Shown piece after piece: positions 36,001 through 48,100 of a DNA stretch of 64,000 bases. Under the pieces are notes generated by a model, which saw only the letters and a list, made by a program, of their open reading frames with translations, ran no database searches and was not told the origin of the DNA. The first letter of the stretch is position 1. Every line of letters starts with the position of its first letter. The position numbers and the translations under genes are program-made. The stretch comes from Campylorhamphus procurvoides (taxonomy: Eukaryota > Chordata > Aves > Passeriformes > Dendrocolaptidae): assembly GCA_013396655.1 (NCBI GenBank), contig WBMV01005072.1, forward strand, positions 588,247 through 652,246, read 5' to 3'.

Positions 36001-39000
36001 AAAGGGAACTTGGAAGATCTGTATGTCCAGACTTTTATTTTGGTTACCTTAATGGAATCTCTTTTTTCTTTATTACTTTAATTCTTATCTCTGGAAGAGC
36101 ATCCATTGGGATATTTAGGATTGTATTGAATCGGAACAGTTTAACAGAAGGCTTACTTTCTCTCTGCAGAAAGCAACCTGAATATTGTTTGAGAGTAAAG
36201 CAGAAAACTCAGCAAGAGCTTGTGTTAGTAGCTGAGCCAGGAACAGCCAGGTCTCCAGAGACCCAGCAATGTGAACATGGATAGACTCTTTCCTATCATA
36301 ATTTAACCATTCATACCATTCTTTGTGGAGAAAGATTCAGTATGAGGTAAACCATGTTTACATAATATATGTTGTTGACTTCCGCAAGGCAGTTGTCCTG
36401 CAAATTCATCATATCTTAGAACAAAAAATCCCAGAAATAAAATATTTACCAGAAAGAGGAGAGAATACTGGTGACTGCTGTAGGTACCTGATGCTTCATG
36501 GGTAATAAATTCAGGTTGCTTAAAAACCCCCTCTCTTTAATTGTCTCACTTCTTAACTTCAATGGATTTTTGTAACGGGTTGTAGTATATATGCCTATTA
36601 TTTCATTAGACATATGCGAGTACAGAAGGTGGATGTAGAAGACCAATGAGGACTTAATAATCTGACATGATTATGGTCTTTTAGTTCCTTTTTATTTGAC
36701 TGCCAGTATTGTCTTGTTTTAGCATGCTACATTTTAGAAGAAAAGGAAAATGTGATTAAATTAGATTCTGAAACAATTTTCTAATTGGAGTAGTGATAAA
36801 TTATATTTTGTATTAACATACAACCTTTATAAATTGATGAAAAGTATAACGCAATCCAATGTGTACCAGAGCTGGAGGCTGGAATTGGTGATGTTAGAAA
36901 TTTCTGCATATTTTTTTTCCATAAGATGTGAGCCAGAGTAAACATGCTTCAGAAAGTTTCATCCAGGTTGAATTGTGATCGAAAAATCAGAAAGTGACAG
37001 TAAAAAAAAACCCTGCTTATTTTTTAGATGTCCTCACAACCACATCACTGCCTAATTCAAATATTGCACTTGTACAAACAATCATAATGGTTAAACATTC
37101 TGGTAGGGCCTGAACCTTATTTGAGAATGCTTAATCCTTGCCACTTTTGGTATCATTTCCTTCCATAGCATTTAATAATCACTGCTTTCTATTTCTGAAG
37201 TTCATACATCGGTTTTAAAATTCTCATTAATTTCTTTCAGTGTACAGTTTTCAATGTACAGTGCAATAACCTATCTCTATGTGCCAAATATTCCTGAGTT
37301 CATGTTTGGAAGATCTTTGTGGTTTACATAATCTCTTTTACCAATATTGTAATATGAAACATTATAGTTGTCATTATTTTGGCATCCAGACCAAGGCACT
37401 ATCAAAAGGCCCAGCTTCTTGGAAGTGCTGATCGCTCAGTCTCTGAAAATCATACTTTTAATATTCAAAATAGGAAAAAAAATAAAATCAGTTATTTTAA
37501 AAATCATTATAAGGCCATGTACCTTATAACATTACATTAACCTGTCATCTTTTGTTAAAACTTACTCTGAACTTATCTCAGTTCTACGTGCATGAATGTA
37601 AGCCTTGCGAGCATTTAATTTTTGTTAATTAACCCAATTTTGTCAGAAAATAATGCAAAAATATATCTGGAAAATCTGTGAATTAGCTATACAGTTTAGC
37701 AATTCAATAAAGTGTGACAGTTCATAATTCAAAATCTAAAATTAAGATCCTGTTCTGTTTAATTGCCATCAAATTCCATAATATTTTTTACTTATTTAAA
37801 GGCAAGTGCAGTTAAAAACAATGTACTTCTATGCTGAAAGCGTCAATGACTGACAGTTATGACAAGATACATAAAAAATCTTTACGAATATATGGGAATA
37901 TCAAAATGGTGGAAATCCACTCAATTCTGATCAGAAAACCTTATGTTTTGTGATTGACACATGAAATTTCTCCTTCAGGAAAGAATTAATGAAAGAGTAG
38001 AAAGGTCAATAAAATAATGGAAACAGAAGTAAAACAAGAAGGAAACCTAATTATAACAAAACTACCAATTTTCAAATCTCTGCAGACTTCTTAAGCCTCA
38101 TCATACCTACTATCTTTACGTATTACCTTATGTGGAGTCTGGACCCCTGAGCTGGGCACAAAGGTTCCAGAAAGAGTACATGGAAAATTCATCTGCCATA
38201 ATCAGACCTGAAACACTAGGTACACTGAGAGACTGAGCTAAAAAGGAAATTTTTTTGTTCTTCTTTGAGATGGGTAGTGTCTGCTGCTTACTGGCCAGAG
38301 ATTCCCTTCCCATCTCAATGTTCTATGATTCAGTGATTGAATACAAGGGCAAATATTTTGGAAAAGAGCAGTTATTTTGCTTTACAGTGTCAGATAAAAG
38401 CATTGTTGTCTTTTACATCTTTTCTCCCTCATCATTGGTACCCCTCTATTGTGTTGGTGCTTGGTCATGGATATCTCCTGAGACTACGGCCACATGGAGA
38501 GGAGAGTGAAGGTTTGTTATGTGTTCTGTGTTGGGTGCTGGCTGGCTGACATGTTTGTGTTAATTGACATCTCTCGTTCATTGTGGTTTTGTTAAATGAG
38601 GTGCTGTGTGTCCATGCAGTGAAGCCCTGCAGAGACATGTTGTATGTAGGGCACGAGACAATGGGGTTGGCAGGTGGCGTGCTGGGTTAGGTCATTATAT
38701 ATCCCTGTGGGATGTGGGTCGGATTAGAAGATGTGAGGGGTTGGATTAGAAGATGTGAGTTGGTGGATTAGAAGACCTAAGGCAGCGTCCTCCATTAAGG
38801 GCTGTCAGCATTGCTCATGGGCTTCCTTTGCCAGATGCTGGAAAGGCTCAGTCTTCCCGAACATTCCCCCATCGCAGACCAACCCAGGATGGTTAGACAG
38901 TAGGGATGCCTGGAGAACTTGGCCTGGAGTAAAGTGTCGGAGAGGCTGTAACAGAACTTCACCCTCATCCAAGTAGAACCGATGACCATTATGTTAAATT

Positions 39001-42000
39001 GATGCCTCTGTTCCAAAGACATGCGTATGTCAGAGGAACAGCCAGAAACATGGGTGATGTCCCATGATGGGTGATGTTTAGAATAAAGTATAACCTGGAG
39101 ATTAAGATATCCTGTACTAACTAGGGATGAACATAAAAACCATCCAGCTTGTGTTAACTGCTATGTTTAGTTAAGTCTTGTGCCTGCCTCAACTGCTTAG
39201 TGAGGCTGTACAGGTGTCGTGGCAGCTGCACAGCCTTCCAGTCCAAGAGCAAGTGTTTCATTTATTACAGTGGACAAAAGGCCCTACTGTTCTTCCCAGA
39301 TATGCTTTAAAAGCAAACTGCATTGACTTCTCTAGAGAGCTGATTCATTTTGTCTTTCCTTCAAAGTAGAGTGGACTCATTTTGTCTCACAAAATATTGG
39401 ACTGGCTCCTTTGAGATTTTCAGATGCTGGATCTGCTCCATTCTTGAACGTGAGATAGATGCGGGTCAGGCTCAGTAGCATGCAGGGGAAGAACATGACA
39501 TGGCTGGAATAAATGAATTCAAAAAGCTGGAGTTCTCTTAAATTCAGACATCTCTATGGCTTCCAGAACTAAAGTTTTGAACATATGTGTATCATGCAGG
39601 AATCCAATACTAATTCAATTATTTTTGGAATTGTTCCAAAATGAATTTTTTTTGTAGAGCAGACATTACGGCCTACTCTTATAGCTACTTTTTACCCCCC
39701 TCCAAATATATACGTAATATGCACTGTAATAGCTAGTCAATATGCATTAACATATAAATTGAAAAAACTCCATTATTCACCAGATTTCACCAATCACCTC
39801 CAAGAAAATTTTATTACCAAACTTCTGACATTTAAAGAGTGAATGAACTTAGAAATGTCTGGGGGACTTTCAGCCTTTCAGAAGCTCGTGGTTTCTTACT
39901 CATTATTGCACGGAAAAGCTTCAGGATTAAAAAAGAAAGGTGGACAACCAGGAAGAATAGGTAAAACAGTCTAAAATGAGAAGAGTTTTTTTTTTCCAGT
40001 GAAAATTTAATGTTCTTTGGTCTCAAGTACATCTCCAGAAATGAGGATTTTTAAATCTGTAAAAATATAACCGATGAGTATGGACACATCTGAGATGGTT
40101 TCGGTTACAATGACTTCTGCTTCAGTTTCCCATTCGTTTCTGTAGGCTTGATAAAGTAGCTGAGTGTGTGGTGAAAAAACACCAAACGTCTCATTTTTGC
40201 TTCTATACAGTGAAGTTGGAAGTCTCCAGAGACTAAGCACCTTCATTTTGTATTTTGAGAAAACTTAAGCTACTCATTTCTTTAAAAAGTCATAGCAAGT
40301 CATATTTGTGAAAAGGCCAGTGAATAAACCCACAATCTGATGTAGGAGACCTAAGGTCAGAAGCCTCCTCTGCTTAACATAGTGCAGCCTCATCATCCAG
40401 GGGGTGCCAGCTTCATTTGTAATAAAATATTTTAGGCTTATGGCACTTGTGCAGGTTTGCTTAAATGAAGGAGTGATGTACACAAGGCAGGCACATTAGT
40501 ACAATAAAACAGATTTTTCACCCTGTGATAAGTGGATCAAGGTAGTGTCAGAATTGTTAATCCAGGATTTTGGACTACCTCTATCCATTGATTGCATAAA
40601 AATTAAATTAATGAGAAATTTCATAAACATTAATTTTTTATTGTTTTCAGATGGCAAAATTATAGAAGATAATTTTTAAATTGCTATATGTATTAAGCAG
40701 TTTAGTAAGGCTTAAATTCAGTGCAAAATGAATGGGAAGAGGAGACAACACGTGGAGAGAATGAAGCCAGTTATTTTCAGTTCCCAGAAATGGACATTTT
40801 GAAGAGATGTATAAGTCAGCCCATCATTTAGATTTTCAGTAATAAAGAGCTCTGTCCTGACTTGCAGTAACAATCACAGGTTTGAGTCTTTTTTTTTTTT
40901 TTTAAACAGAGTACTCATAGGAAAATGCATCATCATTGCAAAGGCATTTCATAAAGTCTGGTCTTAGAAACCTATATCTGACTTTTCACACAACCTAGAA
41001 ATTTGGAAGTATGAAACTTTTATTTCTAAATAGAAATATATAACAAATGCACTTTAAATTAGTTTAAATTTTTAGCACTAAGTTGTTCATGGTTTTTTAG
41101 AAGAGGTATTTACAAAAATAGGTTTTTTAAACCTTTGTTTCATTTCTAAATTGATTTTCATAGTTAGCTACAGATACAATTTTCCCCAAATCCAAGAATA
41201 TTTCACAGCATAAAGTGGCAGATTAACCCATCACATAATCAGAGATAAAATGATATGTTTATTCTTGTTCTTGCAGTTAGCTGAATTCAGGAAGATATTT
41301 TAAATGGTGAATGTATAATTGCAAAATATTCTAAATTGATGTGTATGTATATGGATACATATCCATCCATGCAAATATTAATGTCACTGTTGATTTACTA
41401 TACAGAAAAAAAATAAGTAATTTTCCAGAAGATCTGAGAATGGTAGTTCTTGAAATATTTTAAGCCAAACCTTTTTAGTGAATGGGTTTTTTTGAATTGC
41501 AGCTGAAAATGAGACCTTAAAAATTGTTGTTGTAACTTGTTAAGAAAGAAAACCAACAAACAAACCTGGAAGGTTACCATTTTTAAAACACTTCTGAGTT
41601 GAAAAACTTAGGTTTATGTAATAAATATGTAGTCTACTTTACTGTGGGCTTTGAAAACAGTGTCAGGAGTGTGACATGGATAGTTACATGCAGTTTTCCT
41701 ATTTTATATACCAAAATTTCTAATTTCTTATGACACAGATTTTTCCAGTTGCCCAATGGACTTAATTTTTCACGGTGCAAAATCATGATGCTTTTTCTAG
41801 CTTTCACTTTTGTTGTTCAGAGAAGCACTGGAAACTTTCACTTTGCTTCAACCAGCTGCTGGAAAATAGTCTACTCCCTTCCTACAAATTAGACACCTCA
41901 CTTTGCAATAATTTGCAGTTTTTTAATGCCCAGCTCAGTTTTTGTTTTGTTTAATAGTTCCATTTCATGAAATGAAGAATTGTTTGTACACTGCATTCCT

Positions 42001-42195
42001 GCCAGTGTCAGGTGGGTTTTATTATTTTTTTAAGTTACAGAATTTCATTAGTGGGTTTCCTGGCAATAACTGGAACATCTCTGATGCTGACTTAACGGTG
42101 AGACTCAGGGAATTTCACAGCTAGTCCATACTTCATGAGTCTACATTGACACAAAATCTGACACATTTACTTTCCTTCTAGTGTAGCCCTGGCCA
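33060..42195. other. Upstream flank of the interferon gene, no gene seen
   Basis: AT-rich sequence with no recognised coding exon. It holds a 22-base tandem repeat (38,721-38,780) and three consecutive minus-strand open frames at 39,832-40,483 that I could not identify. The region around 38,530-39,060 is less AT-rich than its surroundings and may be an old unrecognised repeat. Confidence 0.55.
38721..38780. repeat. Three-copy tandem repeat, unit 22 bases
   Basis: Units starting GGATTAGAAGA lie at 38,721, 38,743 and 38,765. The first two share GGATTAGAAGATGTGAG, and the third diverges after GGATTAGAAGA. Confidence 0.85.
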
Positions 42196-42430
42196 TTTCA
42201 CAGAATCAAATAATCAATTAGTTGGAAAGACCTCTGAGATTGCTGAGTTCAATCTTTGACTGAACATCACTTTGTCGACTAGACCATTGCACTGAGTGCC
42301 ACATCCAGTCTTAAACACCTCCAGGGATGGTGACTCCACCACCTCCCTGGGCAGCCCATTCTGATATCTAATCACCCTTTCTGTGAAAAAATTCCTTCTA
42401 TTGTCTAATATTCCTCCTAATGTCAAATTT
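42196..42430 (-). repeat. CR1 LINE 3' fragment
   Basis: From the left the stretch reads TCACAGAATCAAATAATC, GTTGGAAAGACCTCTGAGAT, later 'cacctccagggatggtgac', 'cacctccctgggcagccca' and 'ctgtgaaaaaattcctt'. These are the reverse complement of the terminal blocks of a CR1 element, and the same subfamily type as the plus-strand copy at 61,925-62,398. Confidence 0.88.
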
Positions 42431-43624
42431 GCTTGCTGTATGCTAAGTTCAGTAGGTAGGACTGGGCTTTGTGGCCTGGAAAAAAAGCCTTGTAACCCTT
42501 ATGCCAGCTAATTAATTTGGTCTTAAAACCCCAAAGAATATATCTTCAATAGTAGCAAGGAGTGGTCTTACAAGGTAGTCATAACTTCCACTAATCATCT
42601 CAAACTTGTTTTCAAGGCTGCCTTCCAAAATGCTATCTTTCATGCGGGACTGATGTGTTTGTCACTTGTGGATCTGGTTAGAATTGAGGGCTATTCTTCA
42701 TATTCCTGATATATAACTGAGTGGAAAATACAAGTCACTTAAGTTTTACTTTACTATAGGACACAGGACTTTGCACAGTCATCTTTGCACTGGCCTATGT
42801 AGTTTGACAGTAAAACTCCTATAATGTCTAGCACTATTGCAGAGTATATTTTCCACTGGATATTAAAAGTAGCAAAAAAGTACATTTTTAAGTTATGTCA
42901 TGCACATATGTCACCTGGCACCACTTAGTACATCTTTATTAAGTGGAGTTATTTTGTTTTATTGTAGAAATTTATGATATAGTGAGGGTAAAAGGAACAC
43001 CACAACCTGAATAAATATCGAAAAAAAATTAAAGTAAACAGCTACAAAACTATAAGAAATAATTTAAATACAGACATACAATAAAGTCAGGTGGAAATCA
43101 TTTATTAAGTCCATCAGCAGTGAGTTATGCCATCTGTTTTCAGTGGTCTGTCAGTGAGATTTCCAGTAGATAAAATTACTTTGATTTTATCATTTTAATT
43201 ATCATTCACTTTCATCTGAATTGTATAGCAAGAGTATATAACTTTTGAAACTGTTTCAGGTCTGGTAGACCTAGTTTTCCCTGAAGTGAAGCTTAATCAC
43301 CACTCAAATAGTTAATTAGAATTATTATCATGCCTACAAGCAGGATCTCACTGAAGAACATGGGAACGAGAGAAGATCATAGTCTTCTGCATTGTCTATC
43401 ACAGGAAGGTTACTTTTCAAATTCTTTGTAAAGGACAACTAGGAATTGTTGAGAGGAAAAAAAGAAAAAGTGCTCCTTCCCCAAGGGTCCTCAGGGAAGC
43501 AACTGTCTCTTAAAACCTGCTTCATTTTCCTAATCCTCATACTTGTCATCTAAGGTTTAGTTTGTTTTTCTCCAGAATTTCTGTTTTAAATTCATGATTG
43601 TTCTGTGTCTTAAATAACTAACAA

Positions 43625-43725
43625 ACTAGTTGTGTAGGGTGAAGTGTGGGGTTTTTTGGTTGGTTGGGTTTGGGTTATTTTTTTTTTTTTTGGTGTGGGG
43701 GGAAAGGGGCGGTTGGTTGTTTGTT
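43625..43725. repeat. G/T-rich simple tract with long poly(T)
   Basis: Runs of GGTT, GGGTTT and a T run of about 15 are followed by GGGG-rich sequence. Similar tracts occur at about 2,915-3,060, 5,395-5,520, 18,865-18,945 and 60,135-60,205, and on the opposite strand at about 50,350-50,415. They look like decayed simple repeats and give rise to several low-complexity open frames. Confidence 0.6.
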
Positions 43726-43939
43726 TTAATAAGGAATTTCCTGGATGAAGAATAATAAAGGTTGAATTTATTTTGTGTAATATTTGCCCTCTACAAGATA
43801 GCATTTATGTAATTTAATATTTTTTATAATGTTAAGCAATGAAGAGAGAGGGACTTAACGTAAGTCACTTCAGCCTAGAACAGATGGAATAAATGAAAAA
43901 AGATTCCTAAAGAGGAATCTCTCTTCTTAAAAGAATAAA

Positions 43940-45105
43940 ATAGATGAGTAAAGACCTCTGGAACTTATGTTGTCCAACTCCCTGCTAAAGTGGGGCCAGA
44001 CTTAGGGTGGGTTTCACAGTGGTGTGCCCAACTGAGATTTGAATATCTCCAGTATGAAAAGATATTGCCTTTCTGGACATCCTTTTTCATATATTTGATT
44101 ACACTCGTTGTGAATGGTTTTTTTCATGCTAGTCAAAATTTCCGTTATTGCAATATGTGTCCCCTGCTAGTCATCCTATCGCTCTGCACCTCTAAGAGGA
44201 GTCTGGCTCTGACTTCTCTATACCCTCTCTTTAAGCAGTTGTAGACTTCCCTTTAGATTTCAGATTTTTAGGCTTGCAAACCCAGTTCTCTCAGCTTCTA
44301 CTCATCTTGTGTTCCATGCCCTCTAATCATCTTGGTGACCCTTTTGCTGAACTTACTCTAGTATGACAATATCTTTCTTTTTACTGGGAAGCTCAAACTG
44401 GACTTGGTACTCCAGGTGAGTTCTCACAAGTGCTGAATAGAAGAGAATAATAACTTCACTGGACCTGCTTGGCAGCCCTTGCTAATAGAGGCCAGCATGT
44501 TCTCCACTGGAAAAATGCAATGTTGATTCATCTTCATGCCCCCAAGGACCACAGGCTGATTTTGCAAAGCTGTTTTCTAGCTGGCAGCACTCAAAGTGTG
44601 CAGTTGAGTGGGGTTATTCCATCCCAAGTACAGGACTTACCATCTGCCTTTTTTGAACATGGTGTCAGTCCATATCCCCAGTCCATTGAAATCCCTCTGA
44701 ATTAAATTCCTTCACCTTCCTGTACTGACCCCTTCCCTCCAATCTGATATTCTCTATAAACCTGATGGGACTGTAGGTCATTAAAATACACATTGGAAGT
44801 ACTGGCCCCAGATTAGGCAGCTGCCCCTCAGCCACCAGATTTGGGCTAAGAGAGCAGGTTCTACACTGGTTGTATGTCTTTTCCAACCTAAACAATTCTA
44901 TAATTCTATGATCTGGTGACTCCTGAGGAATACTGTTGGGAATTCACTATCAGTTGCCCTTTATGCTCTCGATTGCAACCCATTCCCTGCCCAGTCAATT
45001 TCTCCCTCATAACCCATGTATTGAAACTGTATTTCAAACCAGTTTGATTAAAGACTGCCCTGGAATACCATATCAAAAGGCTTGCTAAGATATTAAAATT
45101 AGTTG
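43940..45105 (-). repeat. Longer CR1 LINE copy, interrupted by a second CR1 fragment
   Basis: The order of blocks follows a minus-oriented CR1: 'ctctggaactta-gttgtccaactccctgct' (about 43,955), 'tttgaatatctcc' (about 44,037), 'aatcatcttggtgaccctttt' (about 44,325), 'tggtactccaggtgagttctcac' (about 44,406), 'ttccatcccaagtacagga' (about 44,617), then 'ccatatcaaaaggcttgcta' (about 45,069). The copy is heavily diverged with no intact reverse-transcriptase frame. About 44,800-44,912 is foreign to this order and belongs to a second element. Confidence 0.75.
44800..44912 (+). repeat. CR1 LINE 3' end nested in an older CR1
   Basis: The end reads TCTTTTCCAACCTAAACAAT followed by TCTATAATTCTATGAT, the 3' terminus of a plus-oriented CR1. 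It lies within the minus-oriented copy, whose sequence order resumes afterwards. The left border is approximate. Confidence 0.65.
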
Positions 45106-48100
45106 AATGAGTTACAAAAGCATGAAGAGGCTTTAGTCAAAGGTCTGAGAATCTACAAGCCCAGCAGTGTGATCAGACAGAGCTACAGAATATAAGGACA
45201 AATGTTTTCACTTTGAATGCAACTTGCCACAGTCTGAAACTATCACATGGTCATTGTGCTTTTTGCCATTTGAGTGCTCTAGATAAATGGGAATACAACT
45301 ACAAAGGCTCAGCCAAACATTCCTGATGATTCATCTTCATACTTGTTTCATCTTGCAGCTCCCAATATTTACTCTGTTATAACCTTTTGTATAACAGCTG
45401 TTTTCCCTTCTCTGAAGATGTTAAATGTGGAATATTCATTCCAGTCAAGTGGACAATAGTTTCAGTCAGACAATAATTTTCTTTTATGTTTGAATCTAGT
45501 GAATTAGGGTTTAAATCTCTCCAGGCTGGGATATTCTTATAATTAAAAGCATATTAGTGTACCATGTGTTTCAGTGCAGTTTCTCAGATTAACTAGGATT
45601 GCAAGACTGAATTGACAAGCAAAACCTTCAGTATTTACAAAGCCTATTCTATATTTCAAGTGGATACATTTTCCATGGGACTTGTGCTCTTGATTCTCTT
45701 AGGCTGTGTTCAGACACCTCAGAGTAATTATTTGCTATTACCTCTTAGTGCCTGCCCTAGCCATGTTGGGACAAGAAATGAGTCTGTGTTGGGATGAGGC
45801 AACGCCATTTCCCTCCCTGTTTCTGTACTCTTCTTCCATTTGAAGAAAATGTATTTACAGAAGCCAAAATGGTATAAAAGGCCAGCTGAGGAGCTAGCAT
45901 GCCTCAAACGTGCATTTGTTTGCCGGGTTGGTGCAGTAACACTAGCTGGCTCCATGTGTGGGGATGGTTTATTCTGGCAGAGGCTGTCTCCTGCTCTTAC
46001 TTGATATTTTTAACACTAGAAGAATTTTTTGTTCCCCGCCTCCCCAACCCCCAATTGCTTAGTTGCTGACTTTTTGTTTTCTTTAAATAAATATCGGAAT
46101 ATTTCTGATTTGGTCTAGTAAAGAATATATTCTGACTATAAACTGAAGCAGATCATAATATGAAATAGTCTTTCTCATATATATGTGGGAAAAGAAGTAA
46201 CTTGCAGTAAACCTCAGCAGGTACAGTGATAATAGTCCAGATAAAAACTGCTCAGCAAACAGCCAAGACTGTTTCTGCAGAATGTTCCTTTCAGGATTTC
46301 TGTGAAATGCTCCAGAAAATAAGGTTTCTTCTTCTCTAAATTACTACTATACTAAACATCCTAGGTGCAATATGTACTGACCTAAAGACTTGTCCAAGCT
46401 ATTTTTTCCCTACAAAGAATCAAAATTAAATACAAATCTTTTCTCTAACTGTCCTAGACTGAAAAGGGAAAAGGGAATACAGGAAATTTTCCTGATGATT
46501 AGGAACCAGGCAAAATGATTATTTTTTAAACAACAGACTGCTTAAATGACACTTTCTAAAGCTCTTTGTCACCTTATCCCCCCCATGAACCATGACACAA
46601 TAACCCTATAAAAAGTCATTAAAGTGATATTGAATTATAGTGTTAAGTTCAGATCTTAAGGGAGGGCTTTTCATTTGCATCCAGCAGGTTTTCTGTTCAT
46701 CTATTCTTTCCACTTTATCTCTCTTGTAAAAAAATTTGCAAGCTGAAATGAATAAAACATTCAACATCCAACAGGAAATGAGACCTTGTAAGATATTTCA
46801 TCATGCTTGTTACAGTACCTAGAAAACCACAAATTGTTTTTAAAAGAGAACAGGTTATCCATGAAATAACACGATAAAATGAGGAAAATGAAACTCAAGT
46901 TGTTGCACAAAGGGGAAACGTCAGCAAAAAGTATGTTGAAACATGCAGGTGAAATCTGACATTCCTATTGCAGCAAAAGGTCACTGGGAATACATGACCT
47001 GCCCTAGATCAGTAAGATTTTGTAGAGAAGCACTTCAGAAACTGTCACAGTCTGAAGAACTCAGATATACACAGAACATTTAAAAGAATTCCCCTTGATT
47101 CTTTGCTTCAAAAGCATACTTTACCATTTTTCTGGTCCATGTGTGCATTCAGGTACCTGTCAGTGCTGGCAGCAAACCCTCCCTGCAGGGAGTCACTCGA
47201 TTCTGTGCTGCACCTCTGTGTCTCAGACATCGTACAGCATGTGCTGTCACAGCTGGACACCTCTCAGCTTTTCTGGACCTGTTTGCTGGTGTATTCATGA
47301 CCATTGACAGAAACAAGATGCCTCCACCCTCAGGCCTCTGGAGTCCTTAGTTTGGTTAATTCCTTGAATTATTTTTCATAAGTAATCATACATACCTGAC
47401 ACTTTTGTTTATTCTTTCTGTTATGTTTCCTTGCCTTCCATTACGACGTGATTCCCGGCAGAATTGCTCTTTTTGATAGCATTATGGGCAGGACGTCTCT
47501 CTATTTTCAAGCCTTTGAGTGACACTCTGCCAGGAGAACCTTTTATGAATCTACTTAGAAAATAATTTTTGTGCAAATTGCCCTTTACCCATTGTCACAG
47601 GCAGAATAGGAGCTTCAGGCAAAGTTTATTAGAGACCACGTTATCCTACTTTGGTTGTTTTATTTTACTTATGTCCTCAAAATTGCCTGTTCTTACACAT
47701 TTGTGTTCCAGTTACAATTGCTATTTGAACTATTTCATACTTCCCAAAGTTTCTTCCATTTTATTGTCAGAACTGTTTGGTTCAGCATTGTCATGTTGAA
47801 ATTCCACCTGGGAATAATATTTTGGAAGGAGACTTTGCAACCAGGCCTGTTTTTCTGTATAGGCTTTTATAACATTCTAAAGAATGAAATGCTAAATCTC
47901 CAACTAGCATGTCCTTAGTGCTCAACTAACTTGGATTCCTTGAAAATGGTAGCTTAGAAATATTAAAACGCGTATAACTTTTCCTGCTGTTGAAATCTAG
48001 ATGCCTTTACAATAGCTTAGATGTACATGAATGTGGCTGTCACATTTTCTTCAGAAATGTCTATGGCACAGTTTGTTGTCTCACCTATCAGTGCACATTA

